Part shown: piece by piece, positions 1 through 5,210 of the stretch
How the letters are laid out: each line of letters begins with the position of its first letter
Numbering within the stretch: the stretch's first letter is position 1
Source: Bacteroidales bacterium
GTDB lineage: Bacteria > Bacteroidota > Bacteroidia > Bacteroidales > ML635J-15
Assembly (NCBI GenBank): GCA_028696755.1
Contig: JAQVGK010000261.1
Location: 1-5,530, forward strand
Direction of reading: 5' to 3'
Length of the DNA stretch: 5,530 nt
Made by a program: the position numbers and the translations under genes
The notes under the pieces: model-generated
Databases searched by the model: none
Seen by the model: the letters and a program-made list of their open reading frames with translations, nothing else
What the model was told of the DNA's origin: nothing

Positions 1-364
1 TTTGTAAAAAATATAGATGACATTATTAGTGCAGAAGAAATACTAATAAACGCAAAACTAAAAGCTGAAGAAAGCGATCGTCTTAAATCAGCATTTCTCG
101 CGAACATGAGCCACGAAATTCGTAGCCCAATGAATGGGATACTTGGCTTTGCTAATCTTCTTAGGCGAAAAGATTTAAGTGAAGAAAAGAAGAAACAATT
201 CATCGACATTATTAATAATAACGGAAATCAATTATTAGTTTTAATTGATGATTTACTAGATATTGCAAAAATTGAAGCTAATCAGCTTAAAATAGAACCT
301 AGAAATTGTAATTTAGCAAGTATTATTAACGAAATTTATTTGCAATACAAACCAAAAGCTGATG

Positions 365-372
365 AAAAAAAA
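365..372 (+). other. First frameshift site in the histidine kinase (A8 run)
   Basis: Eight A's end directly before the in-frame stop TAA (373-375). Read in the upstream frame the run is A-AAA-AAA, the shape of a -1 slippery heptamer. A -1 step gives K-K-I-N-F and joins HisKA to the HATPase_c domain with no residues lost. One missing A explains it equally well. Confidence 0.8.
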
Positions 373-895
373 TAAACTTCATTATCCATAGTCAACAGGA
401 TGAGCACGAGTTCGATATTTACTCCGATTGCTACAGGATAAAACAAATAATTACCAATCTTGTTACCAATGCACTAAAGTTTACAGCCAAAGGTAGGATT
501 CAAATCTTTTACAAAGTAGAAAACGAAAAAATAACTATTGAAGTTTCTGATACTGGAATTGGAATCGACAAATCAAATCTAGAAAAGATTTTCAACAGGT
601 TTGAGCAAATCGAAAACTCGCATTTATCTCTATCCTCTGGCACAGGCTTAGGTTTGGCTATTACCAAAGGGCTCGTAAAACTGCTTTATGGAACAATTAA
701 AGTCGATAGCCAATCAGATGAAGGAAGTACTTTTACTGTCTGTCTCCCAGCATTTGCCGAACATCACACCAGAGATTCAAAGCAGCATCAAATATCAGAA
801 CAAATTATTCCACAAAACATTGACCAAACAAAAACCATCTTGATTTGCGAAGATGAAGAAGCAAACTACTTATATCTTGCAGAAATTATGCATTT

Positions 896-901
896 AAAAA
901 A
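896..901 (+). other. Second frameshift site in the histidine kinase (A6 run, inside the receiver domain)
   Basis: The upstream frame reads CAT-TTA-AAA-AAT-TTA and then loses similarity to receiver domains, stopping at 948-950. A -1 step within the A run gives HLKKFKHIRAENGREAVKAI, a normal receiver sequence that leads into LVLMD. The shift is in the same direction as the first one and also sits in a homopolymer. Confidence 0.8.
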
Positions 902-1250
902 TTTAAACATATTAGAGCCGAAAATGGTCGAGAAGCTGTTAAAGCAATAAAAGAAAATCCCGACATCTGCCTTGTTTTAATGGATTTAAAAATGCCTTTG
1001 ATGGATGGACATGAAGCAAGCAAAATAATAAAATCTATTAGGCCTAAAATTCCAATAATTGCACAAACTGCATATGTACTTGAAGAGCCTGGTAAGAATT
1101 TAATTGGAAGTAGTTTTAACGATTGCATTACTAAACCTGCTGCACCTGAAGAAATCATTTCAAAAATACATTTAAACTTAAAAAACTTTTAACAACTTAC
1201 ATTTTGAAAAGAAAAATCGCAATTATTTAGGTGCCAATTTATTAATATTT

Positions 1251-1269
1251 ACTGCTTTGGGCAGTTTTC
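1251..1269 (+). terminator. Possible weak intrinsic terminator after the histidine kinase
   Basis: ACTGC-TTTGG-GCAGT forms a 5-bp stem with a 5-base loop, followed by TTTTCC. It lies about 60 bases after the kinase stop codon. The stem is short and the T tract brief, so this is only suggestive. Confidence 0.3.
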
Positions 1270-1343
1270 CAAAGTTATTTCACTCAACCAGCTAAATAAT
1301 TACGAAAAATTATAAGTTATTTCTAACTAGGAGCTGCTGAACC

Positions 1344-1463
1344 TTTAGCTCAGCGAAGCTAAAAAGTCTGGCGTGCCTCAGCTTTGAGGCGACAAGGCGA
1401 AGATGTCCGCCAACCGGCGGACTTCGAGCCGATGGCAACGAAAAAGATGGGGTGCGCCAGGCT
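1344..1463. repeat. GC-rich cluster of nested hairpins
   Basis: Unlike its AT-rich surroundings, this piece folds almost completely. TTTAGCT/AGCTAAA pair (1344-1350 with 1357-1363). A closing stem AGTCTGGCG/CGCCAGGCT (1365-1373 with 1455-1463, one G-U) encloses GCCTCA-GCTT-TGAGGC (1375-1390), GTCCGCC-AACC-GGCGGAC (1405-1422, extended by CGAA/TTCG across a 3-base bulge) and a small GCC-GAT-GGC (1428-1436). It could be a palindromic interspersed repeat or a structured RNA; no protein reading is supported. Confidence 0.7.
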
Positions 1464-1566
1464 AACTAACACATATACAGAGAATTATAGATATGCTTTA
1501 AGCTTCCAAAACAAAGTAAATAATGTTTATGTAACTCAAAATATGTGAGTGAAGATTTTTTAATTG

Positions 1567-1619
1567 ATAATAAGTGCAAGCTTTTTTACTACATAGTTGA
1601 AAAAGCTTGCACTTATTAT
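1567..1619. repeat. Perfect 20-bp inverted repeat with a 13-base loop
   Basis: Bases 1567-1586, with core AAGTGCAAGCTTTTT, are exactly complementary to 1600-1619, with core AAAAAGCTTGCACTT. It lies between the converging kinase (+) and secreted-protein gene (-), so it could act as a two-way terminator, although no clean T tract follows either arm. It could equally be the internal palindrome of the surrounding element. Confidence 0.8.
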
Positions 1620-1715
1620 TTTGAATTCACATCTAACTAATTGATGTTTAAAGTGTTAAGTGTTTTTAAGCAGCCCCTAACTAAATGTAATAACCTAGTT
1701 GTAAAGAGCAACATA

Positions 1716-2018
1716 CTACTTGTATCTTCGTTCACTAATAATATTACCTTCTCCAATATTGCGTTTACAGTCCGATCTGATTTTTATCCTTCGTATTAAG
1801 TTGCCACAAACATCGTGAAATAAAATTATTTCTTCTGTTATCAGACAATTGCTTTTACTGTACTTAATTCTCTTTTGATAAACATTAAAACTTCCATCTT
1901 CAATTTTTACAGTATCGGTTTTCCAATCACACCACCGATTTTTTTTCAAAATCTCGTTCTGAGCAAGTACAGCATTGCAAACAAAAAAAGTGAAAAGTAA
2001 AAATACTATTATTCTCAT
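1716..2018 (-). CDS. Small secreted hypothetical protein
   Basis: A protein of 100 residues that I do not recognise. It begins MRIIVFLLFTFFVCNAVLAQ, a typical Sec signal peptide with probable cleavage after VLA; no lipobox Cys follows. The mature part is short and basic and has four Cys, in WCDW, NCL, VCGN and DCKR, which could form two disulfides after export to the periplasm or beyond. The frame extends further upstream to a TTG at 2052-2054, but ATG 2016-2018 is preferred because the signal peptide starts there and a strong promoter (2042-2072) overlaps the longer start. It is probably transcribed alone: the next gene upstream ends 91 bases away. Function unknown. Confidence 0.7.
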   Translation of the reverse strand: MRIIVFLLFTFFVCNAVLAQNEILKKNRWCDWKTDTVKIEDGSFNVYQKRIKYSKSNCLITEEIILFHDVCGNLIRRIKIRSDCKRNIGEGNIISERRYK

Positions 2019-2041
2019 TGATACAGGTTTTTGCGCTTTGT

Positions 2042-2072
2042 CAAAGGTAATCAAAGATTATTAAAAACCAAA
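2042..2072 (-). promoter_or_regulatory. Bacteroidota-type promoter for the secreted-protein gene
   Basis: On the minus strand TTTG (2072-2069) is followed by 19 bases and then TACCTTTG (2049-2042). This matches the known Bacteroidota consensus TTTG-N19-21-TAnnTTTG. The expected transcription start is near 2035, about 17 bases before ATG 2018. Confidence 0.7.
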
Positions 2073-2109
2073 AATTGTGATGAATCATGGCATTATAACA
2101 CTCAAAATA

Positions 2110-2520
2110 TTACAAAGCATCCTTAATCATTTGAATTTTCATTTCCCTGTCGAACGAGAATGTTTTACTTTGTAAAATTACCAGTTCGTAAAGCTGTAAA
2201 GATTTCTCCAGAATTTTTTTTGCTTGTTCGGAATTGTCGGCAAAGCCAATTTCCGAAATTAATTCGGCAAGAGATTCAATGTTTTCGGTGTTAAATCCTT
2301 CGAAGCTATTGAGATATTCTATTGATTCGTCAAAATTCAGGTTAAAAAACTTATCGAGGTCAAAGTTTATTTCTTCGAGCAACATTTCGCTTAGCTCAGT
2401 TCTTTCTTGTTCGGTAATTATTTCCGGATTGTCGTCGCCACCAAATAGCTTGCGCCTTATAGCACTTATAATCTTACCGATTTTCTCTATTTCGCGTAGC
2501 ATGTAGTCTTTTTGTTCCAT
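2110..2520 (-). CDS. Conserved hypothetical acidic helical protein (DUF6483-like?)
   Basis: A protein of 136 residues. The start is well supported: AAGGTG lies 4 bases before the ATG, one of the few Shine-Dalgarno sites in the window. The N-terminus KDYMLREIEKIGKIISAIRRKLFG (residues 4-27) resembles, from memory, the opening of DUF6483-type proteins and related Bacteroidota hypotheticals; this was not checked by a search. The rest is acidic and predicted helical: residues 35-95, with GFNTENIESLAELISEIGF, then 97-117, AKKILEKSLQLYELV, which looks TPR-like. No signal peptide, membrane segment or catalytic motif is seen, so it is probably a cytoplasmic soluble protein. It lies downstream of the MNT gene on the same strand, 58 bases apart, with a possible terminator between them, so it is probably a separate unit. 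Function unknown. Confidence 0.75.
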   Translation of the reverse strand: MEQKDYMLREIEKIGKIISAIRRKLFGGDDNPEIITEQERTELSEMLLEEINFDLDKFFNLNFDESIEYLNSFEGFNTENIESLAELISEIGFADNSEQAKKILEKSLQLYELVILQSKTFSFDREMKIQMIKDAL

Positions 2521-2533
2521 TCATCACCTTGTT

Positions 2534-2560
2534 AAAAAAAACAATTCCTAATAAAATTGT
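2534..2560 (-). terminator. Possible terminator after the HEPN-MNT operon
   Basis: Read on the minus strand, ACAATT (2560-2555) and AATTGT (2546-2541) pair around an 8-base loop and are followed directly by seven T's (2540-2534). The form is that of an intrinsic terminator, placed just after the MNT stop codon, but the stem is AT-rich and only 6 bp. Confidence 0.35.
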
Positions 2561-2578
2561 TATGCAATACGGTATTCT

Positions 2579-2887
2579 TTATGCAATTTTTAATCCAGTA
2601 GTTTTAACGAGTTCAATCAATGGTGAATTTTCACTATTAATAAATCTTCTTTTCTCGACAAGATATGGTTCTATTCGTGAATTTACTTTTTTTGTCAAGC
2701 TCCAAATCTTACCTATCAAATAATCATCGTCAATATCGGTAACAATCATTACATCAATATCACTTTCATCAGTAGCTGTATTCGATAAATAACTACCATA
2801 TAAATAAGCTCTGTCAATGCTTATTCCTTCGGAACGCAAAATAAGAATATATTTTTTTAATATTTCTATAACTTCTCCAGTAGCCAT
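2579..2887 (-). CDS. MNT-type nucleotidyltransferase (probable antitoxin of a HEPN-MNT pair)
   Basis: A minimal nucleotidyltransferase of 102 residues, normal for the MntA-like family. The hallmark GSX10DXD is complete: G31-S32, ten residues, then D43-I-D45 (GSYLSNTATDESDIDVMIV). The expected third carboxylate on the next core strand appears to be Glu73 in RIEPYLVE, where many members have Asp. In characterised HEPN-MNT systems this enzyme adds AMP to the HEPN toxin and silences it; that role is inferred here from family and context. The start overlaps the 3' end of the HEPN gene by 22 bases, so the two are very likely translationally coupled in the order HEPN-MNT. It is probably cytoplasmic. 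No C-terminal extension is present. Family assignment is secure; substrate and antitoxin role are inferred. Confidence 0.9.
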   Translation of the reverse strand: MATGEVIEILKKYILILRSEGISIDRAYLYGSYLSNTATDESDIDVMIVTDIDDDYLIGKIWSLTKKVNSRIEPYLVEKRRFINSENSPLIELVKTTGLKIA

Positions 2888-3249
2888 TGAAACAAAGTCT
2901 TAGTTTTATTTAAGTAATCATTTACTTTTACAATATCAGGAATTATTGGATTATAATCAGGGTATCGTCCCTCCAATTGGTATTTCATCAAAATCCCCAA
3001 GAAAATTTCGGTTTCATTATCAAACACCAAATCTGTCTTTTCAGAAAGAAAAATCAAGTTGTGGGATTTTGGAGCTACTTCTCCCGAGCTTTTGACAACA
3101 TGAGCTTTAATTGCTTTTTCTACAACTAAATGGCAGAAAAATAATCCATTAAGAAGTTTTTTTTCTCGAATCAATAATTCTGCTGTAGATAAATCATCCT
3201 CAGCTCCCTTCGTCCAATACTCAATTTGCTTCTTTAAATCAATCATCAT
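2866..3249 (-). CDS. HEPN domain protein (probable toxin of a HEPN-MNT pair)
   Basis: An all-helical HEPN domain of 127 residues, of the PF05168-like type. Diagnostic features are WTKGAEDDLSTAELLI (12-27), FFCHLVVEKAIKAHVV (37-52), the SHNL turn (62-65) and GRYPDYNP near the C-terminus (94-101). HEPN proteins of toxin-antitoxin and defence systems are often RNases using an RX4-6H motif. That motif is not visible here: Arg28 and Arg95 have no His in register. The protein may therefore be a non-nuclease HEPN that binds substrate for its MNT partner, or a variant toxin. The two in-frame ATGs at 3249 and 3246 are equally possible starts; no Shine-Dalgarno is seen, but a -7 promoter motif lies just upstream. 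It is first gene of a two-gene operon with the MNT gene, with a 22-base overlap. Confidence 0.88.
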   Translation of the reverse strand: MMIDLKKQIEYWTKGAEDDLSTAELLIREKKLLNGLFFCHLVVEKAIKAHVVKSSGEVAPKSHNLIFLSEKTDLVFDNETEIFLGILMKYQLEGRYPDYNPIIPDIVKVNDYLNKTKTLFQWLLEKL

Positions 3250-3264
3250 TTTTTAACTTAAAAA

Positions 3265-3272
3265 CAAAGATA
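3265..3272 (-). promoter_or_regulatory. -7 promoter element for the HEPN-MNT operon
   Basis: TATCTTTG on the minus strand fits the Bacteroidota -7 consensus TAnnTTTG and lies 15 bases before the HEPN start, implying a very short leader. No good -33 TTTG is found at the right distance, so the promoter may be weak or controlled. Confidence 0.45.
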
Positions 3273-3317
3273 CGAAAAAGAATGATTGTGAGGATTTAAT
3301 ATGAAATATTTTCAACT

Positions 3318-3623
3318 CTAAAAGTCAAACTGCCTTTTATCAAATGGAATTTCTCGAATCTTTTTAATATTGTCCAAAATATTTTTACAAGTCTTTTTAA
3401 GTCCATTTTTATCTGGGATTTCTCCAAAAAATAAATCGTCTAATTCCCAATCCTTTGCTTTCAAAATACTCATTGTTAATTTTTCGGCTTTATTAAGATA
3501 ATCTGACTCATTTTTGCAGCTACCCGCCAAAACTCCATAATGTAATGTCAGATTATGTGTAAATAACTCAGCTTCAATAATAATCCCTTTGTATGCTTCT
3601 CTTGATAAATCATCAGTATCCAT
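3318..3623 (-). CDS. Conserved hypothetical protein (MDTDDLS family)
   Basis: A protein of 101 residues. From memory, the opening MDTDDLSREAYKGIIIEAELFTHNLTLHYGVLA and the middle DDLFFGEIP belong to a small conserved family of unknown function in Bacteroidota and some other prokaryotes; no named domain is known to me. It is predicted to be mostly helical and soluble, with no signal peptide or membrane segment, and ends in the basic stretch KKIREIPFDKRQFDF. Invariant-looking acidic residues at the start (Asp2, Asp4, Asp5) could be structural or metal-binding, which is speculation. The ATG at 3621-3623 matches the family start; no Shine-Dalgarno is visible. The gene sits alone between the metallophosphoesterase and the HEPN-MNT operon, 63 and 68 bases away. 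Function unknown. Confidence 0.75.
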   Translation of the reverse strand: MDTDDLSREAYKGIIIEAELFTHNLTLHYGVLAGSCKNESDYLNKAEKLTMSILKAKDWELDDLFFGEIPDKNGLKKTCKNILDNIKKIREIPFDKRQFDF

Positions 3624-3681
3624 TTCGTGATAGATTTTACAGGTTATAAGTACTTACATTTTAATCATTCGCAAAATGCTG

Positions 3682-3712
3682 CAAATTTATTCACTTTTCA
3701 AAGTTACTACAA
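3682..3712 (-). promoter_or_regulatory. Probable promoter for the MDTDDLS-family gene
   Basis: On the minus strand TTG (3712-3710), a 20-base spacer and TAAATTTG (3689-3682) fit the Bacteroidota promoter form. The element overlaps the end of the metallophosphoesterase gene and would start a transcript about 50 bases before ATG 3623. Confidence 0.45.
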
Positions 3713-4511
3713 CAATCTCTGGCCTACAAAAAAATCGTAATGGAGGCGTTATAGTTCCTATACCGGACGACACATACGACTTCATGTCACCAAAACTTTT
3801 CAAACCATATCGATACTTTTGTCCATTTTCAGAAGGAACAATTGGTGCCCATAAGCCAAAAAGAGTCATTTGTCCGCCATGAGTATGTCCGGATAAAGTT
3901 AAATCAATTAAGTCAGTATTCAATTGTTCTAAATAATCGGGGTTGTGCGAAATTAAAATACAGAAATCGTTTTTTTTAACATCAGATATTGTGTTTTCAA
4001 TAATCTGCTCATCTTCCCACAAATCGCCAACTCCACCTATTTTAATGCTATCCTGGCCAATATTTACCCAATACGATTTGTTATCACAAACATTAATCCC
4101 GTTTCTTTCCATCATAAGTTTAGTCAGCTGTTCGTCTTCCCAATGATCGTGGTTTCCAAGAACGCCAAAAACGCCATGCGTGCTTTTAATTTTTAATAGT
4201 TCATCAAAAAAAGGCTCAATATATTTTGGTTCACGATGCGTGTAATCTCCTCCCAGAATAACAATGTCAGGATTTTGTTCATTTATTTTGTTTACAAGAT
4301 TTCGCACTCTTGTTATCGAGAAATACGGACCATGATGAATATCCGAAACAAAAACAATTTTCATGTCATTAAAAGCCTCCGGAATGTCTGTTGACGTGAT
4401 TTCAATTTCATTGGTTTTTATCCAATAAGTTTCAAGATAACAGTATAAAAAGAAAGCTATCCCAGGTGTAATTATTATCAAATGAGCTTTAATCTTTTTG
4501 TTTAGTTTCAT
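3687..4511 (-). CDS. Membrane-anchored metallophosphoesterase (YkuE/YaeI-like, calcineurin superfamily)
   Basis: A two-metal phosphoesterase of 274 residues, the usual length for YkuE/YaeI-type enzymes. All superfamily motifs are present: D57-I-H59 (FVSDIHHG), GGD89 (ILGGDYTH), GN120-H121-D (LGNHDHW), H189 (ISHNPD) and G-H209-T-H211 (LSGHTHGGQM). Residues about 10-29 (LIIITPGIAFFLYCYLETYW) form one hydrophobic helix, so the catalytic domain is probably anchored in the inner membrane facing the periplasm. Relatives include YaeI and YkuE phosphodiesterases and some lipid A precursor hydrolases (LpxG), so a phospholipid or cell-envelope substrate is possible but not shown. ATG 4509-4511 gives the complete anchor; no Shine-Dalgarno or clear promoter is visible upstream. 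The gene follows a short HipA-like remnant by 42 bases. Confidence 0.92.
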   Translation of the reverse strand: MKLNKKIKAHLIIITPGIAFFLYCYLETYWIKTNEIEITSTDIPEAFNDMKIVFVSDIHHGPYFSITRVRNLVNKINEQNPDIVILGGDYTHREPKYIEPFFDELLKIKSTHGVFGVLGNHDHWEDEQLTKLMMERNGINVCDNKSYWVNIGQDSIKIGGVGDLWEDEQIIENTISDVKKNDFCILISHNPDYLEQLNTDLIDLTLSGHTHGGQMTLFGLWAPIVPSENGQKYRYGLKSFGDMKSYVSSGIGTITPPLRFFCRPEIVVVTLKSE

Positions 4512-4553
4512 TGAGTCTAAATTTTATAGCATAAAAACGAATTGGGGAATGGT

Positions 4554-4682
4554 TTATTGTTGGATTAATTGCCTGGTTTTATCAATTTCATCACGCAAGC
4601 TTGGTTTAACATTTTCCTCATCTGCGAACTTCTTCCATTGACTGACTATGTCGTTAATCATATCTAATGCTTTTTCACATCT
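4554..4682 (-). pseudogene. 3' remnant of a gene resembling a HipA-type kinase
   Basis: Reading minus-strand codons from about 4682 to the stop at 4554-4556 gives RCEKALDMINDIVSQWKKFA, then DEENVKPSLRDEIDKTRQLIQQ. There is no start codon of suitable size, and the frame closes again upstream at 4704-4706. The pattern (a helix, then an IVSQWKKFADEENV-type tail) resembles the C-terminal end of HipA-family serine/threonine kinases, the toxins of hipBA modules. I judge this from memory, so identity is tentative, but the codon pattern and clean stop look like real coding sequence. The missing 5' part is replaced by AT-rich palindromic DNA, which suggests truncation by insertion or deletion. Confidence 0.45.
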
Positions 4683-4722
4683 TATCGAGCATCCTATATG
4701 ATATTAAAATAGCATATCCGTG

Positions 4723-4740
4723 AATGACAAATTAGTCATT
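4723..4740. repeat. Short AT-rich hairpin beside the gene remnant
   Basis: AATGAC and GTCATT pair perfectly around a 6-base loop. It lies just after the point where the HipA-like reading frame is lost, and GTGAATGA occurs both here (4720-4727) and at 4761-4768. It may belong to the edge of the larger palindromic element. Confidence 0.4.
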
Positions 4741-4842
4741 AAATCATTTTAATACACTTAGTGAATGATATATCAATGTCTTTTAGTTTAGGCTTTCAAC
4801 ATTGGATTTATTATTCAAAAACATTCCATCATTAAACTGTTA

Positions 4843-4858
4843 ATGTCCGCTGGACAAA
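4843..4858 (+). repeat. Left copy of the 16-bp TGTCCGCTGGACA inverted repeat
   Basis: ATGTCCGCTGGACAAA is itself a hyphenated palindrome (TGTCC-GCT-GGACA) and is the exact reverse complement of 5049-5064. Confidence 0.8.
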
Positions 4859-4972
4859 GGAGAGATTCTAGCGGTTGATTGATTTTTACTGACGTTGAAG
4901 CCCTAACGGGCTAAGAAGCGGATTTTAATTCCGATTTACAATATACAATGACGTGCAGCAATCGTATTCGCG

Positions 4973-4986
4973 TTTTTGTCCAGCGG
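4973..4986. repeat. Partial internal copy of the TGTCC motif
   Basis: TTTTTGTCCAGCGG is a direct copy of 5047-5060. After it the sequence departs into CGGTGTGC, so the second half of the palindrome is lost. It suggests internal duplication within the element. Confidence 0.7.
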
Positions 4987-5048
4987 CGGTGTGCTGAGCC
5001 CGCCGAAGTAACATAAACGTCAGTAAAAAGCTTAATCAAACAGCACTT

Positions 5049-5064
5049 TTTGTCCAGCGGACAT
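5049..5064 (-). repeat. Right copy of the 16-bp TGTCCGCTGGACA inverted repeat
   Basis: On the plus strand TTTGTCCAGCGGACAT, exactly complementary to 4843-4858; the distance between outer edges of the pair is 222 bases. Confidence 0.8.
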
Positions 5065-5210
5065 ATACCTAAAAATGCTTAACTAAAGACATTTAATGAT
5101 ATATCACTCATAAAACAATTATAACAAGACATAATGTGCATAACAATAAGAGTTAAGAGAATTGTAAATCTTAGTTAGCCGGTCTTAGCAAACGATTCAT
5201 GTCTAGCCCC

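Larger units (their letters stand above)
1..1192 (+). pseudogene. Hybrid sensor histidine kinase (HisKA-HATPase_c-REC), 5'-truncated by the window and frameshifted twice
   Basis: A two-component sensor kinase that would autophosphorylate on His and pass the phosphate to its own receiver domain. The frame is open from base 1, so the sensory N-terminus lies outside the window. Frame 1 (1-375) has the HisKA H-box FLANMSHEIRSPMNGILGF with the phospho-acceptor His at 112-114. Frame 3 (366-950) has the N-box (TNLVTNALKFT, Asn at 468-470), the G1 box DTGIGI (549-566), the F box IFNRFEQ and the G2 box GTGLGLA (639-659). Frame 2 (about 899-1192) continues the receiver, with phospho-Asp in LVLMDLKMPLMDG (983-985), Thr 1067-1069 and Lys 1133-1135; the acidic pair E-D (849-854) is still in frame 3. 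Each break is a -1 shift at a run of A, and restoring one base at each gives continuous protein. It could be a decayed gene, homopolymer sequencing errors or, less likely, programmed frameshifting. No DNA-binding domain follows the receiver. Family assignment is very secure; functional state is not. Confidence 0.9.
1324..1683. mobile_element. Candidate non-autonomous (MITE-like) element
   Basis: This stretch has no coding sequence. Near-matching inverted ends GGAGCTGCT (1330-1338) and AGCAGCCCC (1669-1677), 8 of 9 complementary, are each bordered by the direct repeat TAACTA (1324-1329 and 1678-1683). That is the layout of a small transposon without its transposase and with a target duplication. 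Inside are a GC-rich hairpin cluster and a long AT-rich inverted repeat. Caution: CTAACTA occurs four times in the region, so the flanking copies may not be a true target-site duplication. No insertion sequence family could be assigned. Confidence 0.45.
4765..5106. mobile_element. Nested inverted-repeat element (MITE-like palindromic unit)
   Basis: No coding sequence is seen. Three nested pairs of inverted repeats surround a common centre. The outer pair is imperfect: GATATATC, AATGTC and TTAGTT blocks at 4767-4788 mirrored at 5081-5105. The middle pair is perfect over 16 bp: ATGTCCGCTGGACAAA (4843-4858) with 5049-5064. The inner pair is perfect over 14 bp: TTTTTACTGACGTT (4883-4896) with 5016-5029, preceded by related GGTTGATT/AATCAAAC blocks. 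The centre has hairpins AGCCC-TAAC-GGGCT (4899-4912) and CGGCGG/CCGCCG (4984-4989 with 5000-5005). The symmetry fits a non-autonomous transposon or a large palindromic interspersed repeat. No transposase is nearby and no insertion sequence family could be named. Confidence 0.6.

Noticed and set aside
886..1158. Minus-strand open frame of 90 codons opposite the kinase receiver domain
   Set aside because: The plus strand encodes a recognisable receiver domain with all key residues; the antisense reading matches no family.
1344..1619. Retron msr-msd or similar structured RNA with a partner enzyme
   Set aside because: No reverse transcriptase or other candidate partner is encoded in the window, and the fold is equally explained by palindromic repeats.
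2234..2506. Plus-strand open frame of 90 codons
   Set aside because: It is a serine-rich shadow of the 136-residue protein on the minus strand, which has a Shine-Dalgarno site and family-like sequence.
2529..2723. Plus-strand open frame of 64 codons
   Set aside because: It overlaps the MNT gene, whose catalytic motif is unmistakable on the other strand.
3676..4146. Two plus-strand open frames (3676-3882 and 3943-4146)
   Set aside because: Both lie opposite the metallophosphoesterase and show no family features.
4899..5064. Integron attC site (suggested by GCCCTAACGGGC and hairpin folding)
   Set aside because: No GTTRRRY/RYYYAAC pair sits at the proper ends, there is no integrase and there are no cassette-like genes in series.
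4843..5064. CRISPR array (three copies of a TGTCC-containing repeat)
   Set aside because: The copies are in mixed orientation, unevenly spaced and one is partial; no regular spacers are present.
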